Source: an uncultured Selenomonadaceae bacterium (GTDB lineage Bacteria > Bacillota > Negativicutes > Selenomonadales > Selenomonadaceae). From it: a stretch of 64,000 nucleotides of DNA. Position 1 is the first letter of the stretch. Every line of letters begins with the position of its first letter. The position numbers and the translations under genes were made by a program. Below the pieces are notes generated by a model. That model was not told the origin of the DNA. It ran no database searches and saw nothing but the letters and a program-made list of their open reading frames with translations. Positions 15,676 through 27,400 of this stretch are shown in pieces. The stretch lies in NCBI GenBank assembly GCA_905233135.1, contig CAJOCQ010000008.1, positions 1 through 64,000 on the forward strand, read 5' to 3'.

Positions 15676-16821
15676 CTAATTATTAGTTTGCGGCATTTCC
15701 TGCAAAGTAACTTCCATTGTATATTCGCTGTTATCCCTGTCATAGGTAATTGTGATTTTATCGCCAATTTTGCGCGCGGCAATATCAGAGCGAATTTCTG
15801 TAGCGGAATTAACTTCTTTGCCGTCAATCTTTAAAATAATATCGCCGCGTTGCAAACCTGCGCGCCCTGCGGGCGAATCAAGCGAAACTTGGAAAATAAA
15901 GACGCCTTTGTTAATGTTAAGTTGATAGCCGTAACGCGCGGCAGTAGCTTTATCGAAAAGTACAACGCCGAGATACGGGCGTGAAACATAGCCCTTTTGC
16001 ATAATTTCATTGACGACACTTTGAACGGTGTTAATAGGAATTGCGAAGGCGATACCTTCAACTTCAGTTTGAGCAAGTTTCGCGCTGTTAATGCCGATAA
16101 CTTCGCTGTCATAGTTTACAAGTGCGCCGCCCGAATTGCCGGGACTAATTGCGGCGTCAGTTTGCAAAAGGCTGAAGCGTCTGTCGTTTAATTCAATGGT
16201 ACGATTTAACGCGCTGATAACGCCTACAGTAACGCTGCCTTGAAATTCCAATCCCATCGGGTTGCCTATGGCAACAACGGGTTCGCCAACCATAATTTCT
16301 TCGGAATTGCCGAATTTTGCAACGGGTAAATTTTGCGCGTCAACTTTGACAACCGCAATATCCGTCATTTCGTCAGTACCGACCAAAGTACCGTTGACAG
16401 TGTTACCGTCGGCAAGCGAAACGATAATTTCTTTTGCGCCTTCGATAACGTGATTGTTGGTAACAATGTAGCCGTCACTGCGGAAAATGACGCCGGAGCC
16501 TACGCCTTCCATTTCAACGGGGCGGTTGAAAAAATCCCGCGCAATGGCTTTATTGGTAATACCGACAACGGCAGGACCGACATTTTTTGCAACTTGAACA
16601 ACAGGGGTATTGCGTGCGCTTGCGGGCATTTTCGATGCCGCGTTGGCGGTTGCAGTGTTGATAACGTTTTCTTCGTTTGCAGTCGGCAAGGATTTATTTT
16701 CCGCGCTTAATTCGGGCGAAGTGTTTTCAAAGTTTTCTGCTGTAGGCCCGCAACCGCTGAATAAAAATGTTGCAGAAGTTACAGCCGCGCAGATTATTTT
16801 TGTAAGTTTTTTATGTTTCAT
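15676..16821 (-). CDS. HtrA/DegP-like serine protease, lipoprotein
   Basis: A 381-residue envelope protease. A signal peptide ends in a lipobox (LFSGC, Cys24), so the protein is probably lipid-anchored, which is unusual for HtrA. A Ser/Thr/Asn-rich linker (25-65) precedes the trypsin-like domain with a complete triad: H124 (TNNHVI), D154 (MTDIAV), S230 (SPGNSGG). One PDZ domain occupies about residues 275-370. Its role is degradation or refolding of damaged envelope proteins. The ATG at 16821 follows GGAGG. Confidence 0.92.
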   Translation of the reverse strand: MKHKKLTKIICAAVTSATFLFSGCGPTAENFENTSPELSAENKSLPTANEENVINTATANAASKMPASARNTPVVQVAKNVGPAVVGITNKAIARDFFNRPVEMEGVGSGVIFRSDGYIVTNNHVIEGAKEIIVSLADGNTVNGTLVGTDEMTDIAVVKVDAQNLPVAKFGNSEEIMVGEPVVAIGNPMGLEFQGSVTVGVISALNRTIELNDRRFSLLQTDAAISPGNSGGALVNYDSEVIGINSAKLAQTEVEGIAFAIPINTVQSVVNEIMQKGYVSRPYLGVVLFDKATAARYGYQLNINKGVFIFQVSLDSPAGRAGLQRGDIILKIDGKEVNSATEIRSDIAARKIGDKITITYDRDNSEYTMEVTLQEMPQTNN

Positions 16822-16916
16822 TTTTTAAAACCTCCGCGTTAATTTTACTTTGTTGCAGGAAAAATTACAAGTTTTTTGATTGGCGGTTTTTTTATCGTAG
16901 TAATATTTTTTTTCTT

Positions 16917-17095
16917 AAATGTACTTTCTTTTTTCCAAAGCAAAAAAAGAAAGTACCAAAGAAAAAGTGCTTTTATCGCATTTGCGCCCGTTCAACTTTT
17001 TTCGCGTCGAGCGTTACAGTAAGTTTAATTCTTCGCCGCGTTTAATTTTAGTTGCACTAAGTTTAGTAAGCGACAAAAAAAGGCGTGAACGGGCG
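16917..17095 (+). repeat. Dispersed repeat, copy 1 (divergent core)
   Basis: This copy starts with AAATGTACTTTCTTTT, which forms a hairpin with AAAGAAAGTAC about 20 bases on, then CAAAGAAAAAGTGC. The core differs from the other copies but keeps a related terminal inverted repeat, CGCCCGTTCA (16985-16994) and TGAACGGGCG (17086-17095). It fills the gap between the chemoreceptor 3' end and the HtrA-type gene. No gene is supported in the 397-base stretch 16822-17218. Confidence 0.65.
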
Positions 17096-17218
17096 AATCA
17101 CACCGGCTCTGCTTTTTATTTTTAAATTTATTTCAATTCCATATATTCCTAAAAAGTCCTGCGCGAAAAAAATAACGGCTCGCCAATGCAAGCCGCTTTT
17201 ATTTTTATCAGGAAAAAT

Positions 17219-19231
17219 TTACACTTTGAATTTTTTGACTTCTTGTTGGAGTTCAGCCGCCATTTTTGCAAGGTTGGTAGATTCGCCCGCAATTTCGTGA
17301 ACGGAGGCTGTTTGTTCTTCTGTAGCCGCGCTGACTGTTTCGGCTTCTTCAGCCGCAGACTTGCTTGTTTCGCCAATTTCTTTAACGTTTTCAACAATTT
17401 CGTCGCCGTTGCTTGCCATACTCTTTGACGCCAAAGAAATATCCTGCATTTGGTCGCTAACCTGTTCAACAATAGCAATAATTTTTCTGAATGCTTCGCC
17501 CATTGAAATAATATTGTCAACGCCAATCTTTAGGGATTCATTGCCGGAGCCGATATCGGTAATTGCCTTTTCGGTGTCGGCTTGAGTAACTTTGATTAAA
17601 TCTGAAATTTTTTGTGCCGCCTCTTGCGAACTTTCTGCAAGTTTTCTTACTTCGTCTGCAACAACCGCAAAGCCGCGCCCTTGTTCACCTGCGCGCGCCG
17701 CTTCAATAGCCGCGTTCAAAGCAAGCAAATTCGTTTGATCTGCAATACCTGAAATTGTGCTGACAATTTCGCCGATTTGTTTTGAATTTTCGCTGAGAGT
17801 TGTAACTGATTTTGCAGTTTCTTGAGAAGTTTTTTCGATAGTTTTAATTTGTTCAATAGCGGTTTTAAGGGTAATTTCACCTTCGCGCGCAATTTCGGAC
17901 GCTTCGCGGGTTTTATTTGCGGCTTTTTCGGATTCTTTCGCCATATCTTGAATAGCTTCATTGAGATTTTCAAAAGTATTAATCGTGTATTCAACAGAAT
18001 CAAGTTGTTGGCTTGTACCTTCAGCAACTTTAACGATTGACTGCGCGACTTGATTTGCCGCCATTGAAGATTGTTCGGTTGTAGCGTTTAATTCTTCCGC
18101 ACTGCCTGCCAAACTTTCTGCCGAATGACTGACTGAACGCATAACTTTTGCAACGCCGCGCCGCATTTCCATTACGGCATTTGCCAACATTCCCAATTCG
18201 TCCTTGGATTCGATAGTTGAAGGTCTGTCACTGAAATCGCCCGTTGCCAAAAGTTTCATTTCATCCATCATTACGCCGAGCGGGCTCATTACTTTATTAA
18301 CCGTTACCCAAATTCCGCCCGAAAGTAAAACCAAAAGTACTATTGAAATTAAAATCATAATTGACAGCATACTGGTTACAGGTTGAAAAAGTTCGTCTTC
18401 ATAAGCAAGGGTTGCCATTCCCCAACCTGTAGATTTTATCGGCGTATAGAATGCAATCATTTTATTGCCGCCGCTTGCAAAACGATAAACGCCGCTTTCG
18501 CCGCTCAACATTTTTTCGCCGAGTTCTACCAAAGATTTATCTTCTTCTTCGGAAATTTTTTTCTTCATAATAGCTTCTTCATCGGGGTTGACGATATAAA
18601 CGCCTTCTTTTGAAACAAGGAGGCTGTAACCTTTGCTGCCGAGTTGCAGAGCTTGAACTTTATCCATAACCGATTGAACGTAAATTGCCGCCAAAACCAT
18701 TATGGTAGGCTGCCCCGCGTCATTTCTTGCAACAGCGATTGAATTGACGATAATTTTTCCCGTTGCCTGCGAAATGACGGGCGAAGACATAAACGAATCT
18801 TGCTCGCCTTTCATAGTTTGTTTATACCAAGCTTTTTCTTGGTTATGCATTTCTTTAAAGCCGCTTGCCGTCCAACCGTATAAAACGCCGCTGCCGTCGA
18901 ATGGTCCCCAACTTACGCTGTCATAAACATCGGGGTAACGTTTTTTCATAAGTTCAAGGCGATAAATATTATTTTGGTTTAAAAGTTCTGCGTTTACTGT
19001 TTTAGCCATTGGCGTTGAGGCTGTTTCGTGCGTTTCCATCATTCTTTTATCGAGCCATTCTGAAACGCCCGTGCCGACTTCATTTGTATTTTGCATACTG
19101 CTTGTTAAAATTTGTTCTTCAAAGGCAGATTTTGCATAATTGAAAATGACGCCCGACATTATTACCAACCCAATTACAACTATTGGGATTACCAAAATTA
19201 GAATTTTTCCTTTAACAGATTGCGTGTTCAT
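17219..19231 (-). CDS. Methyl-accepting chemotaxis protein
   Basis: A 670-residue transmembrane chemoreceptor. A first membrane segment (about residues 9-30) is followed by an extracytoplasmic dCache-type sensor domain (about 35-280), a second membrane segment near 285-310, a HAMP domain, and a long helical signalling domain with the conserved hairpin tip ([20 protein letters not shown]). The ligand is unknown. The ATG at 19231 lies 10 bases after AAGGAG. A TAGACA/TAAGAT promoter with a 17-bp spacer lies upstream at 19264-19292. No other chemotaxis genes are in the window. Confidence 0.95.
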   Translation of the reverse strand: MNTQSVKGKILILVIPIVVIGLVIMSGVIFNYAKSAFEEQILTSSMQNTNEVGTGVSEWLDKRMMETHETASTPMAKTVNAELLNQNNIYRLELMKKRYPDVYDSVSWGPFDGSGVLYGWTASGFKEMHNQEKAWYKQTMKGEQDSFMSSPVISQATGKIIVNSIAVARNDAGQPTIMVLAAIYVQSVMDKVQALQLGSKGYSLLVSKEGVYIVNPDEEAIMKKKISEEEDKSLVELGEKMLSGESGVYRFASGGNKMIAFYTPIKSTGWGMATLAYEDELFQPVTSMLSIMILISIVLLVLLSGGIWVTVNKVMSPLGVMMDEMKLLATGDFSDRPSTIESKDELGMLANAVMEMRRGVAKVMRSVSHSAESLAGSAEELNATTEQSSMAANQVAQSIVKVAEGTSQQLDSVEYTINTFENLNEAIQDMAKESEKAANKTREASEIAREGEITLKTAIEQIKTIEKTSQETAKSVTTLSENSKQIGEIVSTISGIADQTNLLALNAAIEAARAGEQGRGFAVVADEVRKLAESSQEAAQKISDLIKVTQADTEKAITDIGSGNESLKIGVDNIISMGEAFRKIIAIVEQVSDQMQDISLASKSMASNGDEIVENVKEIGETSKSAAEEAETVSAATEEQTASVHEIAGESTNLAKMAAELQQEVKKFKV

Positions 19232-19263
19232 TGATTGCCGCTCCTTAACTTAAAATTTTTTAA

Positions 19264-19292
19264 ATCTTATCAAATTTGCGGGCGATTGTCTA
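19264..19292 (-). promoter_or_regulatory. Putative chemoreceptor promoter
   Basis: On the reverse strand, TAGACA and TAAGAT are spaced 17 bp and lie about 35 bases upstream of the start codon. A sigma-28 style motif was looked for and does not fit in spacing. Confidence 0.4.
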
Positions 19293-19435
19293 ATTTATTT
19301 TTTGCGAATTAAAATCAATTTGCCGTGAAAAATTTTTTTAAAAATGTTCTCATAGGATACCACAAACAAAATTTTCTATTCTATATTGAAAATTATTAAT
19401 GCTAAACAAATTATTCTGTATGTTATTTAGTTGAT

Positions 19436-21193
19436 ATGGTGTTTTTGTTAATTATTTTGGCAAATTACAGCAATTCTACCAACGGTACAATTATTTCAGG
19501 CAGTTCCAGCAATGATTATATTTTCAGCTCCGGAAATAACGTAACCATTAATGCATTAGCCGGAAATGATTACATTGACAATCAAGGAGATACAGTAAGC
19601 ATCAATGCCGGCACTGATAATGATACTATTGGAAGTAACGGTGCTTACGTCTCAATTTATGGCGGCGCAGGCAACGATTACATTTATAATCTCGCTTCAA
19701 ACAGTACCATTAAAGCGGGCGCAGGCAATGATTCTATTGTTCTTTCTTCAGGCGCAGTTTTTATAGAATATGCTTCAGGCGACGGCAACGACACTATTAC
19801 AGGGCTTGATTCAGGCGACACTCTGCAAATTACGGGCGCGAAATATACAACCACAAGGAGCGGCAGTAATTTAATTGTTGGCGTTGGCGATAATTCAATT
19901 TTAGTTCAAAATGGTGCAAATTCTTCTTTCACAATCGACGGCACTTTGGAAGGTAGCGAAGACACATTGCCTGCAGGCTGGAAATTTACTTCGACACTTG
20001 CAGCGGCAACTTTGACAAGTGCTGACGATTTAGATTTAACCGAAGAATACGGCGAAGATATTATAAGAGTAAATGCCTCAAAACTGACAAGCGGCGTTGA
20101 AATTATCGGCAACGATTTAGATAATAGCATAAAAAGCGGCAAAGGCGCAGATACCATTCACGGCGGCGACGGCAACGATACAATTTCGCTCGGCGGCGCA
20201 GATATTTATGTTTACAGCGGCGGCAATGATTATATTAGAGACTACACCGAAGGCGCAGATAAAATTTCACTTGCAAGCGGCTCAATCAGCGGCGCGTCTG
20301 TTTCTGATTCAAACGTTATCTTGAATGTAAGCACGGGCGGCAATATCACTCTCAAAAATGCCAACGGCAAGGCAATTACAATCATTGATTCGCGCGGCAA
20401 CGAAACTTCAAATGTTTATCCTGTTGAAGAAGATTTGCCTGAAGGAATTTCTGTAAACGGCGCAACTTTAACCGCGTCAAGTTCTTTCACAGGCAGTGAA
20501 ATTGACCTTGCAGATTATAGCGGCGTTACAAGAGTTGACGCTTCCGCAGTTTCTCAATCACTTTCAATTATCGGAACTTCGGCGGCTAATTCTTTGAACG
20601 GCGGCAGAAGTAGAGATACTGTTTACGGAGCCGCAGGCAAAGATTCTATTTTTGGCAACAAAGGCAACGACGTTCTTTACGGCGAAGCGGGCAATGATTA
20701 TATCGAAGGCGGCACGGGCGCAGATAAAATTTACGGCGGCGCGGGCAATGATTCTGTTACTGTCGGCAGCTCATATGTTTCAATTTACGGCGGCGCAGGC
20801 AATGACACTTTGACGGGCGGCAGCGGCAGAGATGTTTTCGTTTATGCAAACGGCGAAGGCAACGATATTATCACTGATTACACTGCAAGCGATAAAATTC
20901 AAGTTGACGGCACAATTTCTAATACAAGCTACAGCGGCAACGATGTTATCTTTACTATTGGAAGCGGTACGCTTACTGTTAAGGATGCAAAAGGCACAAA
21001 TATTTCTGTTACTGATTCAAGCGGCTCTCAAACTTATTCAAGAACGCTTGATATTTTGTACGATAACAACTTTATGACAGATGACGCGGCGTTGGATGAC
21101 ATTACCGAAGCGAAATATTCTGTTACTGATATTCAAAATTCAAAGGTTGAAGAACTTTCGCAACCTGTTTTAACTTTCGCAGAAGATAAATAA
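19436..21193 (+). CDS. RTX-type calcium-binding repeat protein
   Basis: A 585-residue protein made largely of glycine/aspartate nonapeptides of the GGxGxDxhx type, which fold into calcium-binding beta rolls (for example GGAGNDYIYN and YGEAGNDYIEGG). It has no cleavable signal peptide; such proteins are normally exported by type I secretion. The last 50 residues (from LDILYDNNF to LTFAEDK) match the end of the next gene and are probably the secretion signal. The start is uncertain: the ATG at 19436 has no clear ribosome site and encodes an odd VFLLIIL stretch, so the 5' end may be altered. No enzymatic domain is seen. Confidence 0.8.
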   Translation: MVFLLIILANYSNSTNGTIISGSSSNDYIFSSGNNVTINALAGNDYIDNQGDTVSINAGTDNDTIGSNGAYVSIYGGAGNDYIYNLASNSTIKAGAGNDSIVLSSGAVFIEYASGDGNDTITGLDSGDTLQITGAKYTTTRSGSNLIVGVGDNSILVQNGANSSFTIDGTLEGSEDTLPAGWKFTSTLAAATLTSADDLDLTEEYGEDIIRVNASKLTSGVEIIGNDLDNSIKSGKGADTIHGGDGNDTISLGGADIYVYSGGNDYIRDYTEGADKISLASGSISGASVSDSNVILNVSTGGNITLKNANGKAITIIDSRGNETSNVYPVEEDLPEGISVNGATLTASSSFTGSEIDLADYSGVTRVDASAVSQSLSIIGTSAANSLNGGRSRDTVYGAAGKDSIFGNKGNDVLYGEAGNDYIEGGTGADKIYGGAGNDSVTVGSSYVSIYGGAGNDTLTGGSGRDVFVYANGEGNDIITDYTASDKIQVDGTISNTSYSGNDVIFTIGSGTLTVKDAKGTNISVTDSSGSQTYSRTLDILYDNNFMTDDAALDDITEAKYSVTDIQNSKVEELSQPVLTFAEDK

Positions 21194-21317
21194 TCTGCGC
21201 GAAATTCTTTCAATAAAAATAATTTTAATTTACCGTATAAAAAACCTCGCGCAGGTTTCAGGCTTTTAACATTCGCCAACCAAAAGTAGAATCTGCGCGA
21301 AGTTATAAAAAATTTTT

Positions 21318-21349
21318 AGCCCGCTGAAAACTCGGCGGGCTTTTTTTTT
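21318..21349 (+). terminator. Terminator after first RTX gene
   Basis: Stem AGCCCGC/GCGGGCT with a 10-base loop and nine T. A smaller AACCT/AGGTT hairpin lies at 21243-21257. Confidence 0.8.
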
Positions 21350-21380
21350 ATTAAAACCTGATTAAAAATTCTGAGCTTTT

Positions 21381-21409
21381 TTGACACATTTTTTTCATAA
21401 TGATAAAAT
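21381..21409 (+). promoter_or_regulatory. Promoter of second RTX gene
   Basis: -35 TTGACA (21381-21386), 17-bp spacer, -10 TAAAAT (21404-21409). A clear AAAGGAG ribosome site follows before the ATG at 21461. Confidence 0.75.
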
Positions 21410-21460
21410 TCAGAATAATAGAACACAATTAAAAAAGTCGACCGAAAGGAGATTTTCAAG

Positions 21461-24400
21461 ATGAGTACTATTAACGGGACAAGCGGCAACGATACGCTTA
21501 ACAATACTACCAGCGGCAATGTAATTTTGGCACTTGCGGGCGATGACTCCATTACCAACAGCGGTAATGAAGTTTCAATCGACGCGGGCACAGGCAACGA
21601 TTCTGTTATAAATCAAGCCACAAACAATTCACTTTCTACGGGCGCAAACGTTACAATTACAGGCGGCGCGGACGACGATTTTATTGAAAATCACGGAGCC
21701 AACGCGCTTGTAAACGGCGATGCAGGCAACGATTCTATCAATAATTTCAGTAACGGTATCGACGCAACTTTGAATGGCGGCGCGGGCAATGATTCTATTC
21801 GTAACAGTGCAAGCGCAATTATTTCAGGCGGCGACGGCGCAGATTCTTTAATTAATACTAATCTTGGCGAAAATTCTACCATTAACGGCGACGCAGACGA
21901 CGATTATATTTTGAACGGTGCAAGCAGCGTTTCAATCGACGGCGGCGCGGGCAATGATACGATTCATTCTGCCGAAAATTTGCAGGGAATTACAATGCGC
22001 GGCGGCGTCGGCAATGACTACCTTTCAAACAGTGCAAGCTCCAAAGTTTACGGCGGCGCGGGCAATGATTCTGTCGTTAATTCCAGTCTCGGCGCAAATT
22101 CCACTTTAAGCGGCGATGACGGCGCAGATTATATTCAAAACGCCGCCCAAAAAGTTTTAATCAACGGCGGCAAGGGTGCTGATACTCTTTACAATTCAAC
22201 GCTCGGCGCAAATTCCACCATCGAAGGCGGCGCAGATAATGATTCAATCAGAAACTACGCGGCAAGCGTTCAAGTTGACGGCGGCGCGGGCGCAGATACT
22301 TTAAGAAATTATGACAGCGGAAATAATTCAACCATTAAAGGCGGCGCAGGCGACGATTCAATCTACAATGAAGCCGATAATGTTTACATTTACGGCGATT
22401 ACGGCGCAGATTATATTTATTCGGCGGGCGTCGCGCAGGGCGTAACAATTAACGGCGGATACGGCAATGATTCTCTCATTGGCTCAACTGACAATACTTA
22501 CGGCGTTATTTATTACTACGAAGGCGGCGGCGACTTCGATACAGTTTACAATTACAATGACAACGATACAATTTCTATCGGCGATAATTTAAAGTATCAA
22601 ACTTTAACAAGCGGCTCAAATGTTATCGTAAGCATTTATGGCGCGTATGGACCTTCTGACAGTATGGTTGACGGTTCAGTTACTGTGGTTAATGCCGGCT
22701 CTATTTCTTTCGGCTCAATGACTTTATATAATGCCGCGTCAAAAACTTTAAACATTGTCGGCGGCTCTGAAGTTGTTACACTTTCGCCCGGTGACGATTC
22801 AATTACCAACTACACAAAAAATACTACAGTTAAAGGCACTGCTGACGCTGACAGAATTTATAATTATGCGGGCGGCGTCAAAATTTTGGCAAGCGCGGGC
22901 AATGATTATGTTTACACTGCAACAGATATTAATTACACTGTAAATAATTCTTACGGCAACGTTACTGTTGACGCGGGCTTAGGCGATGATTTTATTTCAA
23001 ATACTGACCCGAACGTTTCAATCAGCGGCGGCTACGGCAACGATACTGTTTATATTTCCGGCGATAAAGGAAATATGACAATCAACGGCGGCGCGGGCAA
23101 TGATTATATCGATAACGCCGTTGCACAGCATTTAGGCAGAATTTACCAATATTCTTACGGCGACGGTAACGACACTATCACAAATTATTATAACTACGAT
23201 ACAATTTCTATCGGCGGCTCAATAGCATACAACACTTTGACAAGCGGCGATAATATTATTGTAAGCATTGACAGCGCGGCGGGACAATCTTTAGCAGGCG
23301 GTACCGTTCAAGGCTCAATTACTTTGCTTGACGCAAAAAACAAAACTTTAAACTTTGTCGGCGGAACTTTTAAAGGCGTTATCAGAAACAGCACTTCATA
23401 TACAACAATTAAAGGCACTTCAGGCAATGACACTATTGTTAATTATGTAGGCAACGTTAAAGTTTCTGCGGGCGGCGGCAATGATTCTATCGACAGTAAT
23501 GTCGGCGACAAATGTACACTCGACGGCGGCGCAGGCAATGACACCATTAGCAATCTTGCAGGCGACAGCGTTTCGGTTGTCGGCGGCGACGGCAACGACA
23601 GACTTTATAACAGCGGCAATAATGTTTCACTTTACGGCGGCGCAGGCGATGATTCATTTGGTAACAATTATACAGACGCTTTCATTTCGGGCGGCGCAGG
23701 CAATGATACTGTTTTACTTATTGGCGATAAAGGAAGTGTTACAGTAAACGGCGGCGCGGGCAACGATTATATTAATAATTCTTCAACAAGTCACGTAGGC
23801 AAAATTTACCAATATGCTTCAGGCGACGGCTTGGACACTATCAGAAATTACGGCGCAGACGATATAATTTCTATCAGCGGTTCAACGAAGTATGACACTT
23901 TGACAAGCGGCAACGATATTAAAGTTAGCATTGGCAGCGGCTCCATTCTTTTAAAAGGCGCGAAGGGCAAAACTTTAAATATTAAGGGCTGCTCTTACGC
24001 AGGCAGTAATGTTTCAATTAACAACACTACAAGTCATACTACAGTTAAAGGCACTTCAGGCAATGACACTATTGTTAATTACGCAAGCAATGTCAAAATT
24101 TCTGCAAGCGGCGGCAACGATACTATTTACAACGGCAGCAATTATGTAACGATTGACGCCGGCGCGGGCAACGATACCGTTTCCAACTTCGGCTATTATG
24201 TAACTATTGACGGCGGCGCGGGCGACGATTCTATTTATTCCTATTATCCCGACGCTTCAGTTTCAGGCGGCGCAGGCAACGATACTCTTTCATTTTTCGG
24301 CACCGCAACAAGTATTACCGTAAATGGCGGCGCGGGCAATGATTTAATCAATAATCAAGTTAAAAGTGAGGGCAAAATTTACCAATATGCTTCAGGCGAC

Positions 24401-27400
24401 GGCTTGGACACTATCACAAATTACGGCGAAAACGATATAATTTCTATTGGCGGCGGTGCAAGTTATCGAACATTGACGAGCGGCAACGATATTGAAGTTA
24501 GCATTGGCAGCGGCTCCATTCTTTTAAGCGGCGCGAAGGGTACAGCTTTAAATATTTATGGCGGCTCTTACGCAGGCGGCGGCAGCTCTTCAACAGGTCT
24601 TTCAGTCAACGGCAATGTTTTAATAGCGTCAAGTTCTTTCACGGGCAGTAGAATTTATTTGGATGATTATGCTTCAAATGTTACGAATGTTAATGCTTCC
24701 GCAGTTTCGCAAGGAGTTTTTATCTACGGTACAGAGGCAAATAATTATATAAGAGGCGGTAAGGGCGCAGATACTATCGACGCCGATTACGGCAACGATA
24801 CACTTTGGGGCGGCAACGGCGCGGATATTTTTATTTATTCAAAGGGCAACGATATTATTACAGATTATGAAAGCGTTGACGCCATTATGATGGCAAGCGG
24901 CTCAATTAAAAGCTCTTCAATCAAAGGCTCCAATGTTATCTTGAATATCAGCAACGGCGGGCATATTACCGTTAGCGGCGGCAAAGGTAAAGTAATTTCA
25001 ATAATGAAAACCAACGGCGACAAAGATTATTATTATTATGGTTTTTATGATTATTACAGCATAAATTCCGCGCAGAGTGAAATAACGCTTAATTCAAATT
25101 TGAATACTACGCTTTATTCAAGTTATTATCCCGATTCCGTTAAAGAAATCGACGGCTCCAAAACTTCAAAGTCAATAGCTATTTTAGGCAATGCTCAAAA
25201 TAACACAATCAACGGCGGCAAAGGCAGCAATATTATTTACGGCTTCGGCGGCGATGATTGGCTTTTCGGCAACGCGGGCAACGATTTAATAAACGGCGGC
25301 ACGGACAACGATTCACTTTACGGCGGCGACGGCAATGATACGCTTTACGGCTACGACGGCAACGATTATCTTTTCGGCGGCGCAGGCAATGATAAACTTT
25401 ACGGCGACGCGGGTAATGATACGCTTTACGGCAGTTTAGGTAACGATACACTTTACGGCGGCGCAGGCAACGATATTTTCGTTTTCAGCTATGCTTACGG
25501 CAAGGACGTTATTGCAGATTTTGAAAGCGGCGATAAAATTTCGCTCGCTTCAAGTTCTGTTTCTTCAGCTTCGTTTAACGGCTCGGATATGGTTTTCACA
25601 GTCAAGCCTACAATTAGCGGTTCAAGCAGCAGCAGTAATTTGACTGTTAAAAGTGTTAAAGACCAAGAAATTTCTATAGGCAGTTCCATTTACTACAACT
25701 ATTTAACTTACAATTCTGCAAAAACTTATGTAACGCTTGGCTCCAGTTTTAAAGGCACTTTGAAGGCGTCAGATTACGATTCAAAAGTTACATTTATTGA
25801 CACTCAACAAAATAAAAATAACCTTAAAATTATCGGCAATTCCAACAACAATACAATCTACACGGGCAGCGGCAAAGTTACAGTTGACGGCGGCGCAGGC
25901 AATGATTTAATTTGGAGCGGCGGCGGCAACGATTCACTTTACGGCGGCGCGGGTAATGACGTTCTTTACGGCAACAGCGGCAACAATACTTTGACGGGCG
26001 GCGCAGGCAATGATACTTTCGTTTTCTCGACGTACACCAAAAAAGACGTTGTAACAGATTTTGCAGACGGCGATAAAATTTCTCTGCGCAGCGGCTTTAT
26101 TGATTCTGCTTCGCTTAGCGGCTCGGATATGATTTTTAAAATTTACAAAGGCGGCACTTTCACAATCAAAAACGGCAAGAATAAAGAAATTGCTATTGGC
26201 GACAATATTTACTACAACAATTTAATTTACAATTCAAGCAAGACAAGATTAGCTCTCAACCCTAATTCCAGTACTTTGCTTTCAGGCGATTATGCTTCTT
26301 CGGTAGTAACAATTACTGCTGCAGGTTGGGGGAAAAATTTCAATATTTACGGCAACGCCAAAAACAACGTCATTTACGGCGGCTTGGGAGCTGACCAACT
26401 TTACGGCAACGACGGCAACGATACAATTTCAGGCAACGCAGGCAACGATATTCTTTCAGGCGGCAATGGTAATGACAGCTTGAACGGCGGCACGGGTAAT
26501 GATTTATTGGACGGCTACAGCGGTAACGATACCTTGACGGGCGGCGCAGGCAACGACACTTTCAGATATTACAACGGCGAAGGCAATGACGTTATTACTG
26601 ATTATGTTGCAGGCGAAGACCAAGTTTCTATTAACTGTGCCTCAAATATTATTCTCTACTCTTCAGTTTCAGGCAGTGATTTAGTTATTAGAGTCGGCAG
26701 AGGTTATTTGACTGTCAAAAACGGCAAAGATAAAGAAATTTCGGCAGGCGACAAAATTTTCTATAATGACTTCCTTTACAATTCAAAGAAAACAGCAGTA
26801 ACAATCGGCGCGGGATTCAGCGGCACTTTGAACGCGGCAGATTATGCTTCTTCGGTAGTAAATATTAATGGTTATGGCATAACAAACAATCTCATAATGA
26901 ACGGCAATGCTAAAGATAATGTAATTTTGAGCAGCTATGGCAACGATTCACTGAACGGCGGCGCAGGCAACGATAAAATTTACAGTTACGGGGGCAACGA
27001 TAAACTTTACGGCAACTCAGGCAATGATCTCCTTTACGGCGACTCCGGCAACGATACACTTGCAGGTGGCGACGGCAATGACACCTTGAACGGCGGCGCG
27101 GGCAATGATTTCTTGGATGGCGACAGTGGTAACGATACACTTGTTGGCGGCAACGGCAACGATACTTTCAGATATTACAACGGCGAAGGTAATGACGTCA
27201 TTACAGATTATGTTTCAGGCGAAGATATAATTTCTATCGTAGCTGCTGCAAGTGTTACCGCCTCTCCTTCGCTTTCAGGCAGTGATGTTGTTATTAAAGT
27301 AGGCAAAGGCTCTTTGACTGTCAAAAACGGCAAGAATAAAGAAATTAGCGTCAACGATAATATTTACTACAACAATTTAATTTACAATTCAAAGAAAACT

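Noticed and set aside
16919..17125. ORFs with the KKESTKEK-type sequence inside the dispersed repeats (also at 28148-28354, 33861-34046, 41807-42131 and 44023-44337)
   Set aside because: They are translations of the repeat head hairpin. The frame is not kept between copies and there is no ribosome site.
25233..25451. Arg/Cys-rich antisense ORFs under the giant RTX gene (also 26910-27140)
   Set aside because: They are shadows of the GGxGND repeats in another frame; composition mirrors the sense codons.
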